The translations under genes and the position numbers were made by a program. Shown here piece by piece: positions 1-9,927 of a stretch of 64,000 nt of DNA (position 1 is its first letter; every line of letters begins with the position of its first letter). This DNA is from Lateolabrax maculatus (lineage: Eukaryota; Chordata; Actinopteri; Acropomatiformes; Lateolabracidae). The stretch covers positions 10,599,501 to 10,663,500 of the forward strand of contig CM062214.1 in assembly GCA_031216445.1 (NCBI GenBank). Direction: 5' to 3'. The notes below the pieces were generated by a model. That model saw only the letters and a program-made list of their open reading frames with translations, ran no database searches and was not told where the DNA came from.

Positions 1-400
1 ACACTGTGCCAGTGTGCTAGGTATTTACAGTCATGCATGCAGCTCTCCCATTTCCCCCCCTGAGAGCGCTGACCTTCATCCCGAACTGCCGATGCAGTTC
101 TTGTAAACTCATGCAAAGAAGTGCAGCGTGGACAAGATCTATTTTCTGCAGGACTGTGCTTGAAATTAATTTACTGGACAAAATTTGCCTCTGGATTATT
201 CAGGTTATTTCATGAGAGAGTAATCGAAAAGATCTTCCGTGAATGTTAAAATGTCAGAACTCTTCACTTTAATTATTTTATCTCCAACTTTAACATAAGA
301 ACCAGTTTAACTACATGTTTATTGTACTTATATAAAGCACTGAATGTTTCTCTGATGCCTTCATGTGCTGAGATTGTTTTTCTTCCCCTCTGCCACACAG
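1..400 (+). other. Intron of the sulfonylurea receptor gene (3' part)
   Basis: AT-rich sequence ending in a polypyrimidine tract and CAG acceptor at 398-400. I see no other exon or recognisable element in it. Confidence 0.6.
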
Positions 401-538
401 CATCGCGTCCACACCATCCTGAATGCCGACGTGGTGATTGTAATGAAGCGGGGGATCATCCTGGAGTACGACAGGCCCCAGGCCCTGCTGGACAAGGAGG
501 ACAGCGTCTTCACCTCCTTCGTGCGAGCGGACAAGTAG
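401..538 (+). CDS. abcc8: Sulfonylurea receptor (SUR1-like ABC transporter), terminal coding exon (partial gene)
   Basis: The reading frame encodes the last 45 residues of a sulfonylurea receptor, the regulatory subunit of KATP channels in the plasma membrane. It follows a pyrimidine-rich tract and CACAG acceptor (391-400). It starts HRVHTIL, the H-loop region just after the second nucleotide-binding domain Walker B, continues through VIVMKRGIILEYD, and ends SVFTSFVRADK then TAG at 536-538. The VRADK ending resembles SUR1 (ABCC8) more than SUR2, while VIVMKRG and LEYD also resemble SUR2B, so ABCC9 is the main alternative. The Kir6.2-like gene immediately downstream supports ABCC8, because SUR and Kir6 genes are tandem in vertebrates. 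The upstream exons lie outside the window. Family assignment is firm; the paralogue call is less so. Confidence 0.8.
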   Translation, partial: HRVHTILNADVVIVMKRGIILEYDRPQALLDKEDSVFTSFVRADK

Positions 539-690
539 CACAAGAAGAAGGGAGGACGCATCAAAGGAAGACATTCAAAGTGCAATTGTCCCATGGAATA
601 TATTCCTTTTATTTTTTAATCATGTTGTAGTATATTTGTACATAAAAAAAAGTGAATTCTTTGTTAATAAATTATCATTTACATCAGTGT
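539..690 (+). other. abcc8: abcc8-like 3' UTR
   Basis: Short 3' UTR between the TAG stop and the poly(A) signal at 666. The cleavage point near 685-690 is inferred from the position of the signal and the T/G-rich stretch that follows. Confidence 0.6.
666..671 (+). terminator. abcc8: Poly(A) signal AATAAA of the abcc8-like gene
   Basis: Canonical AATAAA 127 nt after the stop codon, followed by a T/G-rich downstream element (GTGTTTTTTTGTTGGGCTGG, about 687-706). Confidence 0.75.
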
Positions 691-1161
691 TTTTTTGTTG
701 GGCTGGTTTGGGGAAAGGACAGGGGTTAAGACTACAGAGATTTGTTTGTGCTTGTGTGAGTGACACTTCAGTGGACTGCAGGTTTAAAATGACCTGAGGC
801 AGAGCTGAGGAATACATGACAGTGTCCAGCAAGACGAGGCAAACAGCCCGAAACACAACGGAGTGATCATCTTCTTATACTCCGCGGTGTCACAGTGGGG
901 TGAGAGGCTGCGCCTGCTGCGGCCAGGACTGACATCTGACTCTAGAAAGTTATATGGATGCCAGAGGAGCACAGAGGCCTGTAAAATAGAGTCAGGCCCA
1001 TGGGTGGTATGAAAGGGAGAGGGGGCCCAGCAGAACAGGGACATCAGATTTGAAAAATCCAGGACTGGATGTTAATGAAAAGACTGAATCTATTTCCTGT
1101 GGGTGAACACTTTCTATCCATGTGAAGAGTTTATAGCAAACAGCCTGAGGATGATTCGCTG

Positions 1162-1169
1162 TATATAAA
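1162..1169 (+). promoter_or_regulatory. kcnj11: Possible TATA box of kcnj11
   Basis: TATATAAA lies about 690 nt upstream of the kcnj11 ATG, at the boundary where AT-rich spacer gives way to CpG-rich sequence. A start site near 1195 would give a roughly 650-nt 5' leader. This is inferred from position only; a downstream CpG-type start without TATA is equally possible. Confidence 0.3.
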
Positions 1170-1189
1170 TTCAGTATGAGCTGCCTGTG

Positions 1190-1851
1190 GCATTTAAGGT
1201 GCTCGGTGCGTAACGGACGCACTCCTGCATTCTCAGAGAAAATCACAGCGAAGAGCACCGCAGAGGTGGTGGTGGTGGAGGGAGGGAGGGAGGGACTGCC
1301 TCTCCACCTCACCACGTCTCCATCTCACGTTACCCAGCCACAGTGAAGCGGCGGAGTCAGCGCGGAGCCAACTGCGCCACGAAGGCCTGCCTTCTCATCC
1401 AAAGGCGACAAGACTCCGCTCAGAGGCCCATCACGCCCCCCCCGCGTCAACATTTTACATCTCACTGAATCTGATCTGATGATCCGACCGGCGCGCACCG
1501 CCGTGCGGCTCGGCTGACGATGGGACGGCACGGCTGCGCCCGGCCGACAGGTCGCTCGGTGTCCTGAGTGACGGCGGCAGCTGCGCAAAACTGGACGAAG
1601 AATCTTCTCATGGGACTCGACCTGATCTGGAGGCAACGTGAGGAGCGCGCATACCTCCAGAATACGGGCGACAACAGGAGCCTCCCTCCTGCGCCCTGCA
1701 GCTGACCGATTGGTGAGAAAAAAGGCCACCGGGAAAGAGGAAAATACTCTCGTCTTTCAGCCGCGCAGGGGGGCGAACCGGTACCTTTCAAAGCCAAAAA
1801 AAAAACAACAAAAAAACAAAAAAGGTCGTAGGTCCATAGTATGGGAGCGCT
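1190..1851 (+). promoter_or_regulatory. kcnj11: CpG-rich promoter/5' leader region of kcnj11
   Basis: CpG density rises sharply here and continues through the coding sequence. The stretch holds GGGAGGGAGGGAGGG at 1280-1294, several GC-rich blocks around 1480-1560, an A-rich tract at 1795-1825 and an upstream ATG at 1841. The minus-strand open frames here look like by-products of high GC, with no recognisable protein. Confidence 0.5.
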
Positions 1852-1894
1852 ATGTTGTCCAGGAAAGGACTCATTCCTGAGGATTACTTGCTGA
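1841..1894 (+). CDS. Overlapping upstream ORF (17 codons) at the kcnj11 start
   Basis: ATG at 1841 with A at -3 and G at +4 opens a 17-codon frame ending TGA at 1892-1894. It starts 11 nt before the Kir6.2 ATG and overlaps it in another frame. The main ATG has G at -3 but T at +4, so the upstream start has the better Kozak context. If this stretch is in the mature leader, it should lower channel translation. The ORF is directly visible; its use is inferred. Confidence 0.45.
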   Translation: MGALCCPGKDSFLRITC

Positions 1895-3015
1895 CGCGTC
1901 TGGCCGAGGATGTCCTGCAGCAGCCCAAATTCAAGGCGAAAGCCGGGAAAGCTCGCTTCGTTGCCAAGAACGGCACCTGCAATGTGGCGCACACCAACAT
2001 CCGAGAGCAGGGCCGCTTCCTGCAGGACGTCTTCACCACCCTCGTGGATCTGAAATGGCTCCACACGCTCATCATCTTCACCATGTCCTTCCTGTGCAGC
2101 TGGCTACTCTTCGGGATGATCTGGTGGCTCATCGCCTTTGCGCACGGCGACCTGGACCAGAGAGGGGGCGACTTCGTCCCGTGCGTAACGGACATTCACT
2201 CCTTCTCCTCCGCCTTCCTCTTCTCCATAGAGGTCCAGGTGACCATCGGGTTCGGGGGGCGGATGGTCACGGAGGAGTGCGTCTCCGCCATCGTCGTCCT
2301 GATCGTGCAGAACATCGTCGGGCTGCTGATCAACGCCATCATGCTCGGCTGCATCTTCATGAAGACGGCGCAGGCCAACCGGCGCGCGGAGACGCTCATC
2401 TTCAGCAAGCACGCCGTGGTCTCCATCCGGAACAACAAGCTGTGCTTCATGATCCGCATCGGGGACCTGAGGAAAAGCATGATCATCAGCGCCACCGTGC
2501 GGATGCAGGTGGTCAGGAGAACCACCACGGAGGAGGGCGAGGTGGTGCCCCTGGACCAGATCGACGTCCACATGGACAACCCGGTGGGCACCAACGGCGT
2601 CTTCCTGGTGTCCCCCCTCATCATCTGCCACGTGATCGACAAGGACAGCCCCCTGTACGAGCTGTCCGCCTCCGACCTGCAGCGCGACGACGTCGAGGTG
2701 ATCGCGGTGCTGGAGGGCGTGGTGGAGACCACGGGCATCACCATGCAGGCCAGGACCTCCTACGTGTCCGAGGAGATCCTGTGGGGCCAGCGCTTCGTGC
2801 CCACCGTCTCCGAGGAGGACGGCATGTACGCGGTGGACTACTCCAAGTTCGGCAACACCGTGAGGGTGCCGACGCCGTGCTGCAGCGCCAAGAGGCTGGA
2901 CGCGGCGGGCGGCATCGCTCGCTTCAAGCTGAACGAGGGCGTCACCTTGCGGGCGTCGGTGAGGAGGCGGCGCGGCGCGGCGGGGGCGCGCCGGTCCAGG
3001 ATGGAGAGTTCCTGA
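1852..3015 (+). CDS. kcnj11: Inward-rectifier K+ channel Kir6.2 (KATP pore subunit)
   Basis: Intact single-exon gene of 387 residues, close to the usual ~390. Kir6.2 forms the tetrameric pore of the ATP-sensitive K+ channel with sulfonylurea receptor subunits. Visible features: MLSRKG start; N-terminal amphipathic region with NIREQGRF (R51, matching the ATP/PIP2-site R50 of mammalian Kir6.2); TM1 about 70-96; cysteines C111 and C143 for the conserved extracellular disulfide; selectivity filter TIGFG at 131-135; TM2 about 145-170 with N161, the weak-rectification residue; R177/R178 and K186 of the PIP2/ATP site; and a cytoplasmic beta domain with VVETTGITMQARTSY. It lacks the extracellular MEKSG-type insertion of Kir6.1, favouring Kir6.2. 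The C-terminal tail (about 350-387) is divergent and Arg-rich, but R371-R374 can still supply an RXR-type ER-retention signal. A teleost Kir6.3-type paralogue cannot be excluded. Confidence 0.9.
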   Translation: MLSRKGLIPEDYLLTRLAEDVLQQPKFKAKAGKARFVAKNGTCNVAHTNIREQGRFLQDVFTTLVDLKWLHTLIIFTMSFLCSWLLFGMIWWLIAFAHGDLDQRGGDFVPCVTDIHSFSSAFLFSIEVQVTIGFGGRMVTEECVSAIVVLIVQNIVGLLINAIMLGCIFMKTAQANRRAETLIFSKHAVVSIRNNKLCFMIRIGDLRKSMIISATVRMQVVRRTTTEEGEVVPLDQIDVHMDNPVGTNGVFLVSPLIICHVIDKDSPLYELSASDLQRDDVEVIAVLEGVVETTGITMQARTSYVSEEILWGQRFVPTVSEEDGMYAVDYSKFGNTVRVPTPCCSAKRLDAAGGIARFKLNEGVTLRASVRRRRGAAGARRSRMESS

Positions 3016-3412
3016 TCTGACGATCCGCGCGAAGCATGTCTGCCAGCATTTTTATACGAGAGTTTGTGCATTCGTTCAGTGACAAAATCATCTTTATTCT
3101 GTAGTAGATGTACGATCTAGATGATCTGTAATCAGTAATCCGCATCACATCGTCCTATGCAGTCAAATGAGCGAATGGCGAGACGCTTTGTACTCAGGGT
3201 GAGTGTGAACATGCTCAAAGACGAAGAATGCACTGAGAAGAATGTGATGTGACTGTAATATAAAAAAAATAATATATGCATTTTAAATATGAAATCTGAG
3301 GAGTCCTGGTGCCCAGAATGAACAGGAAGTCCAGTTTGGATGTGTTTCATCTTTTTTTAAAAATTGTATTGACTATATGTATCTAAAGCAATAAAGAATG
3401 CTTCATGTAAAC
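3016..3412 (+). other. kcnj11: kcnj11 3' UTR
   Basis: AT-rich sequence between the TGA stop and the AATAAA at 3390. The end is estimated from the signal position. Confidence 0.6.
3390..3395 (+). terminator. kcnj11: Poly(A) signal AATAAA of kcnj11
   Basis: Canonical hexamer 375 nt after the stop, followed within 20 nt by a GT-rich element (TCTGTTGTGGATGGGGAGG). Confidence 0.75.
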
Positions 3413-3445
3413 TCTGTTGTGGATGGGGAGGCCTAATAATATGAT

Positions 3446-3850
3446 TTAAAGGGACAATCCAACCATTTAGTATGGCACTTCCATAAAGTTAGAGGACTCA
3501 CAGGTAGAGCCAGGCTGACACTGCGGTTTTAAGCAGATGTCAATATTTGACAGTTTTGAAAATCTAGTAGGCAACACATACATGAACATGTTTGATAAGC
3601 ATCACTTCCGTCACTTTTCATGTGACCCCCTCCCTGCACGGTTGACTTCCACATCTTTGAATGTTAAGGCCACAGTTTGCAAGGCAGGTTTCCTCTTATA
3701 AACCTGCAGGCTCAAGCTCACACTGGGGTAACCCTGACGACATCATCAGGGTTTTTTGGTCAGACTTCACAAAACTCCTCCGGAGGCACAGAAGATATTA
3801 TACAACTGTTTGGACAGGCTGAGCAGTACTCCTCCTGACTAATAAACTGT
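3446..3850. repeat. Probable dispersed (MITE-like) repeat between kcnj11 and mob2
   Basis: Begins TTTAAAGGGACAATCCAACC and contains GACGACATCATCAGGG and CAACTGTTTGGACAGGCTGAG. I recall similar wording from repeated intergenic sequences of percomorph fish, but I cannot align copies here. It fills most of the 600-bp gap between the two convergent poly(A) sites. Confidence 0.35.
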
Positions 3851-3974
3851 TAAACTGCGTAAAACTGTTCACCTGTAAAAACAGAATCATTTATATGAGG
3901 CTGCAAACAGAGGACACTAGTGTTTCTTTCCTCTTGCATAATTTACACAAACACATTCATACAAACGACAATGA

Positions 3975-5565
3975 GGCAGGGTGGCATTTCTCTCTTTTAT
4001 TAGATTATAATCCGCAGAGCTTAAAATATTAAATTGCTTTTAACTTAGTTAATAATTAAAATACATAAAAACGAGAGCCAGAACTGAAGAACCCTGCAAA
4101 ACAAAAAGAAGTAAAATAAATAAAAAAGGAGAATTATAAACCCAATCCTCCTCCATACAGAGGCTATGTCTGACAGAACCCGCTTGCGATTCTTTGTACA
4201 GTAAAGTCCAAGCAGACTGTGCATTTTCTATACACGTGTAATGATACCATTATTGTTATTATTTCTGAACTAATTCTCCTCTGATACTCTTTTCAAAAAG
4301 CAAATTTTAAAAGGGACTGGTAAAAACAAAAAAAATTAAGTGGAGATTTTTTGTTTTGCACTGGGAGCACTGGTGGCTGTTAAACAGCAGAGCAGCTCCT
4401 CACCATCCACCCCCACCCCTCTTTCTGTCTCCATCTCTCCCTCTCCGGGCCTGCAGACATTACCTCATGTCTTTGTCCTTCTGTGCTGCTGGAGTGGGTG
4501 TTGGTGCTGGTGGTTTGAGGGGCTGCCGCCGCACCAGCAAACAGCTCTGATTCAGCCTCATGCCGGCACCGATCTGTCTCAAAGTATCCACTCTCTGATC
4601 AGATTAAATATCTAACATACAATCTTTATATTTTCTTCTGTCTCCCTGCTTCTGTGGCGTTCTCTACATGTTTGCTGCCCTCTACAGGTAGGCTCTGGGA
4701 CACGTTTGTTAGGGGTACACCAGGTGATTATGTGACTATACTGTAGTTAAACACGATCAGCATCCGTCATACGAAGGACTGAACAGTCTGGTGAACAAGG
4801 GACAGAGAATGAAAAAAAAAAACAAAAGAGAGTAACTTCTCTCTGGCAGCAGTGACGTATTCTCTCAGGTCCTGAGTAGGAAGCGCTTTAATCATCCCCC
4901 ACATAAACAACCCAAACAGTGATTGGCTAGTATCGCCCCGTCAGGCAGTAACGTGGCTCCCTACTGGCCAGTGTAGTGGCCGTGCGCCCGCGGGCCGCCT
5001 CCCGCCGCTGCAGGAGGACGAGGGAAGGGCGAGCCCGCAGGAGAGCAGAGACGCCTCTTCTCCACACATTAACAACACTGTACAATAGTAGGTTGAAGCA
5101 AAGCAGAGCCCCCTTCCTGTACTGTATGTTAGGTAGAGGATGGAGGGAGGTGAAGGGCCGACGAACACACTGCACCGCCCCGCCCCCCCCACAACAAAAA
5201 ATAAAAACTGAATAAAACTTCAACAAAAATAAAAGTGAAATTAAAACCAAAAATAAAACAAAACATACACATACTTTTTTGTTCCTAGTTTAAATTGCAG
5301 AGAAGATGGGAGGGATTTGCCCCTGGGAAGAATGCTCACGCCAATTCCTGCTGGCGCGACAAACCCCTCCCCGCCACCCCAAATCCCCCGAAAACCCTCC
5401 CCCCCTTCCTTCCGGCTGGTTGGTTGGTGTCGTAGCGAAATATAAGGGTAGTGGAAGGTCTCTAAGTCCTGCTGGCACCGAGGAAGGGGGCCAGGCTGTC
5501 TTTCCTTCCCTCCTCTATCTTATCTTCTATCACCCCCGGGGCTGCTGTCTCGCTGCCGCCCCCGC
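3975..5565 (-). other. mob2: mob2 3' UTR
   Basis: Sequence between the stop at 5566 and the poly(A) signal. It includes a CA-poor, GC-rich block at 4960-5190 and A-rich stretches at 5200-5270. The plus-strand open frames here (for example 4340-4615 and 5306-5809) show no recognisable protein and run antisense to the UTR and last exon. Confidence 0.55.
3996..4001 (-). terminator. mob2: Poly(A) signal (AATAAA on the minus strand) of mob2
   Basis: TTTATT on the plus strand reads AATAAA on the minus strand. It is followed in the minus direction by GT-rich sequence (complement of 3945-3970, TGAATGTGTTTGTG). It gives a 3' UTR of about 1.6 kb. ATTAAA-like hexamers nearer the stop (for example around 4888) could give shorter forms. 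Confidence 0.65.
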
Positions 5566-5885
5566 TCATCTCTCCGTCACGTGGTTTTGTGAAGAGGGGG
5601 AGGGTGCTGAGGCTGGGGCGGAGGGGGCCGGGGTGGGCGCAGGTGGCGGGGCGGGGGTGCAGAGGACTTCGGACAGGTCGTCCATGATACAGGTCTCCTT
5701 GGGGTCGACCAGGTTGAATTCCCTTACGAAAACGATGAAATGTGCATACAGAGTGTTCAAGTGGCCCTGCAGGTCCAGAGCCACCGTCTCTTTAAAGTGC
5801 GCCCAGTAGAGGTGAGCCAGCACGTGGAACAGGTACCGGCAGATCTTCTTTACCAAGGACTCAAAGGAGTTGGGGAACTCTTTGC
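5566..5885 (-). CDS. mob2: mob2 exon 5 (terminal coding exon)
   Basis: Encodes KEFPNSFESLVKKICRYLF, HVLAHLYWAHF and on to ...QNHVTER plus stop (320 nt). It carries the two zinc-ligand histidines five residues apart (HLYWAH) and the helical core of the Mob fold. The acceptor is CTTCAG at 5886-5891 on the minus strand, and the first base pair GC completes a Gly codon split from exon 4. The C-terminal tail after EVLC is a Pro/Ala repeat (APPPAPTPAP, then SAPASAPSPS) where the mammalian protein is Gly/Ser-rich, so the tail is low-complexity and lineage-variable. The QNHV(K/T)ER terminus is conserved. Confidence 0.93.
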
Positions 5886-6343
5886 CTGAAGGGAGAAAAA
5901 GGAAACCAGACAGAAGAAACTGGATTAGGAACAGGAATAACCCTTAGGGAGACATATGTTTAAAGGACAAGGCTGGTGTTGTTTGATAGCTTTTATATTG
6001 TCAACAAATCCCATGAAAGACCAAAATGAGCAATGTGTTAGTCCGTCTCTCTGTGGCACTATTTGTAGCCTATTTGTTCCTTCTGAAGACCTAAACCTTT
6101 AAAAAACAGTCACAAATATAGAGTTCCATTTTCTTTAAAGCAAGAATTTTGTTTTTAGAAAACACTACTCAAACTAAAACTAAATAATATCTCTTTACTC
6201 CTATCAAATGTTTATTGTTGAACCACCACTCATAAATCCCTACAACATGTGAAGCAGCAGGGGGCAGCAGAACAACATCAGTTTCCTCCAGGAGACTGTA
6301 ACCATCAGGCGATGTGCACGCCTGGAAACAGAGAGAAACTCAC
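5886..6343 (-). other. mob2: mob2 intron 4
   Basis: Short AT-rich intron with GTGAGT donor and CAG acceptor. It contains a CTCF-core-like match at 6254-6267; nothing else is recognised. Confidence 0.85.
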
Positions 6344-6468
6344 CGTATTTTGTAGGAAAGATTTCCTCGTCTGTGACCAGTTTCTGACAAAGACTCATTA
6401 CGAAGTCGACATATTGTGGAGCAGTGCACTTCGTCTTCTTCCCCCTCTCGTCATACCAGTAGTATATT
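6344..6468 (-). CDS. mob2: mob2 exon 4
   Basis: 125 nt encoding (T)IYYWYDERGKKTKCTAPQY and then VDFVMSLCQKLVTDEEIFPTKYG. YYWYDERGKK and CTAPQYVDFVM are characteristic MOB2 core sequences. The acceptor is TTTAG on the minus strand, the donor is G|GTGAGT, and phases match exons 3 and 5. Confidence 0.93.
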
Positions 6469-7528
6469 CTAAAGACAGAAAGACAAAGAATAAATGCCAA
6501 TCCCTGTTGTCACGTACGACTTGCAAAATAACATTTAAGACATGTCATTGAGGAGCAGGATGTTATGACACAATTACTGTTTTAATTAATGATAATGAAT
6601 GTTTACTAAAGAATACTTGAGGTTGATTCAAGCAGGAAGAGAACCAGAGACAGATACAAGGACAACACCTGGTCCTATTTCCTCATTCAGGCAAAACCCA
6701 CACTCCCAATGACGTCTCACTGTCTGACAGACACGGATCACAATGAAACAGTCAAGTGACACTATAAACTCTCTCTTGTGTCTCATCTTATCCAGATATC
6801 GCGTCGGCGTGTTTTTATTCCAGTGAACTTGCTGCACTCCTTGCCCTTAAAGAGACACCTGAGATAGGGATGAATGAGGAGCAGGCGGCTATTAGTGAAC
6901 TAACGCGGGGGAAGATACAGCGAAACAGGACTGGTGAGGTAACTACAGACAACTACTACTCAATATTAAACTATTAAAAACTAAAACTTATTTTGTCTTT
7001 TTAGTTTGTCACTTTTTTATTGTTTTGCAAATGGGATGAACAGCTGTCTGTTCATAATTGATTTTTTTGAAAATCTGTGTTTTTTCTCGGTTTTCAAGCA
7101 TTATTTTTGTTTATTTACTGTGTCGTCTATACTTTTTGATTTCATGTTTGAGGTTATAGGGTGGGGTGCTGGTGCTGTGGGTGGGGTTAAATGGTCATGA
7201 AATGTCACCATGGATGGGAATGGTGATACAGTGTATATGTTTAAAGAATGTAATAAAATAAATAAAATTTGATTACAAAACAACAACTACTACTTTAAGA
7301 TCCACACACCAAGGACTAAAACGTGTGGTTCTGTCAGACAGATTACATGTTTGCAATTGATCTAAATGAACCTAAATACCTGGATGTTTTGTGCAAACGT
7401 GTAATGAAATATTCTGTAGTAGAGATTTGAATTCATATTATTTATATTTTACAAACCAAATCAAAACGGAACCAGCTATAAGAACCCAACGCAGTGCAAG
7501 CACATTACCACAAATCTCCGTCTCCCCC

Positions 7529-7529
<1 letters not shown>

Positions 7530-7562
<33 letters not shown>
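7530..7562. repeat. (CA)n microsatellite
   Basis: About 16 CA units preceded by a C run, inside mob2 intron 3. Confidence 0.95.
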
Positions 7563-7563
<1 letters not shown>

Positions 7564-8589
7564 ATCTATCCACCCACCCATACAAAATGGGCCTAAATAG
7601 CTACCAAATGGTTCCGTTCCCTCATAGCTCATGGAAACATTTTCATCCAAAAATAGTGCTGAGCTCTGCCTTCGGGCAGGGGCCCTGACGCTCCTGTGAC
7701 TGTGGTTCAGTCCATTTTCACCACAGAGGGGGGAGGGGGGTGCCAGGTCCTGCATGGGCAGGAAAGGGTGGGGTGCCAGGCGACGGGCAGTGGGGAAGGC
7801 GCAATCATAAATGGTGGGTCTTGGCTTATGGACGCAGTTTTTAAAGTAAGTTTTAGTCAAACAAAAATGCTGTGAGACAACCTAAAAAGTTCCATCCTGT
7901 GTTTTTCCTGACGATTAAGGCGTTACCTCAGTATTCCATTTATCAGTAAATAGACAATGCAAACAAAAACATGTCAATCTGCACTGCTCTCCCCACTATT
8001 CACATACCACATCATTTGCTTTTTCCTTTTCTCAGGGTGTGGGTTATTAGCAGTAGCTTAAGGTGACAGAAGTGGAAAAACCCACCGTTGACTAAGAGGT
8101 TAACTCGTGACAAGTTTGTCTCTCATAGCAAATCTGTCATACATGTGCCATGTCGCAACGGTCGTGTTGTTTGTCATTGTCATGTTTACATCAAGGTTAA
8201 GTGCATGCACTTGTAGACTGCATGTAATGTGTTAGGAGCTGTGCAGTGAGTGTTGTGGCTTCTCAAAGTGTGGGTAATCAGGTTTTTCCAGCCTTCAGTA
8301 TACAATGGGGAAAAAAATCTCTCTAAAAACAAGGGCTCACACATAAAGACAGCACCCCACCCTGACAGGGCAAACTAGTTAGATAAATACTTACAGTTAG
8401 CCACCTCCTCTCTGTTAACATGTCATGAATAGCGCTCTATGTTATGATTATACTTTAAGTTTAACTACTGCGGAGGTATGCCATGCTTTCCTTTTCACAG
8501 TCGCAATTAACCACCTTTGGAGTATACTGCAGTGACACAATTCCTTTAAAATCATCACAGACATTTAAAAAAAATGATCTATCTGGTGA

Positions 8590-8690
8590 CTTCAGAGTGG
8601 TATGAACCTGCAGTTTTCAGCCCCAGAGCTAGTCTTACCACTGGAACAAATGACGTGATTTTAAAGGCGTACTCGTTTGGTAACAACTTG
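8590..8690. repeat. Possible diverged dispersed repeat, copy A
   Basis: Contains TGGAACAAATGAC, then ATTTTAAA, then GTACT. The same blocks recur in the same order and spacing near 11120-11155. Confidence 0.3.
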
Positions 8691-9927
8691 TTCACAGAAC
8701 TGCATGTAGGCAGTGGGTGAATATGATGATATTAGCGGAATTCAGATAGCAGCAAGCAAGACAGGCTGGACCGCAAGGGATTAAAGGTGAAGCTACGCCA
8801 GGTCGGTCCCCAATAGGTCTGCATTGTTTTGCTGTTTTGCTCAAATTTGATACAAACTCAGCCTAATGCAGCAACTACACTGGATGTGTTTGAAATTATT
8901 TGATAGATCTTGAGTGGAGACAAAACCAAATGATTTACAGTTATTAGCACATGGGTTCTACTTTTGCCAGACCACATATTCATGCCATGGCTCTTATGGC
9001 CCTTTTATCCCACCAGACACATGAATACTGGTATATAGTAATAACTTCATCCACAACTCAGAAAAAGAAAACACATAGGAATGACAATGATCTATATAAT
9101 GCCTGTATTTCCCAAATACAGAGTCTGGAAAAAAAAGCAGCACTCTGGAGGGTCAAAAACTAATCTAGGGAGAGTCTTATCTAGATTTGTCAACCAACTG
9201 ATTAACACATAGGGTGATTCTGTTGCTGTTTTTGACCTCTGGAGTGCCGTCTTCTTTCCTGACTCAAAATGTGTGGATCCCCTTCTATAACAATGACGTT
9301 ATCAGTGAGTAGAGACAGTTGCAACCAGTGGTTTCCTGATCAGCAGGCAGGATATATTTTCCTGGGGGTTTACAGTACAAACAACAGCCTGAAAAAGGCA
9401 ACAAATAAATCATTTAAAAATAGGTAAATCGTTGTTGTCTTGACTTTATCTGGCTCACGCGTGTTTGTGTGTAGCTAGGGACGGTAATTAAAAGGTGGAA
9501 ATTGGTACTGAAAAGACCGTAGCCCACTTGATTTGTCTAAGTTTGACTGCTAAAGCCTAAAAGTAGATCTTAATTTTGAGAGAAACAGAAAAAGACAGAA
9601 AAAAGGTGAACCTATCCTTTAAATACGTTGTACTGCAGCACAGACAATGCAAGCATTGAGACACAGGGGTGCCATACTCAGTGTACCTCAGCTCTTAGAC
9701 ATACAGCTTGCTAGAGTACATTAAAGCTGCATACTACACATTCCAAGATGGACTGTGTGGGTAATTAAAACACCAAAATGAACCTGAGTGCACCCTGGGT
9801 TGCGAGTGTGACCGGGGACACATCCCTTGATGAATTAACCAATGGGACGCTAGATTTCAGCTGAATAAACCAATGGGCCTGGAAAGGTGAGCAATGAATA
9901 AACCAAAAGCGTTTGGAGATAACTTAC

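Larger units (their letters stand above)
6469..9927 (-). other. mob2: mob2 intron 3
   Basis: About 3.5 kb of AT-rich intron with a (CA)n tract at 7530-7562 and a possible dispersed repeat around 8590-8690. Short open frames (for example 6628-6837 and 7006-7200) show no similarity I recognise. Confidence 0.85.

Noticed and set aside
1462..2064. 200-codon minus-strand frame over the kcnj11 5' region
   Set aside because: GC-rich antisense shadow with no recognisable protein features.
1852..3015. Assignment as Kir6.1 (kcnj8) rather than Kir6.2
   Set aside because: The extracellular MEKSG-type insertion of Kir6.1 is absent, and the N-terminus MLSRKG with NVAH.NIREQGRF is closer to Kir6.2.
2055..3020. 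321-codon frame overlapping kcnj11 in another frame
   Set aside because: Shadow of the GC-rich Kir6.2 coding sequence (Arg/Gly/His/Pro-rich translation). The true frame is unambiguous by homology.
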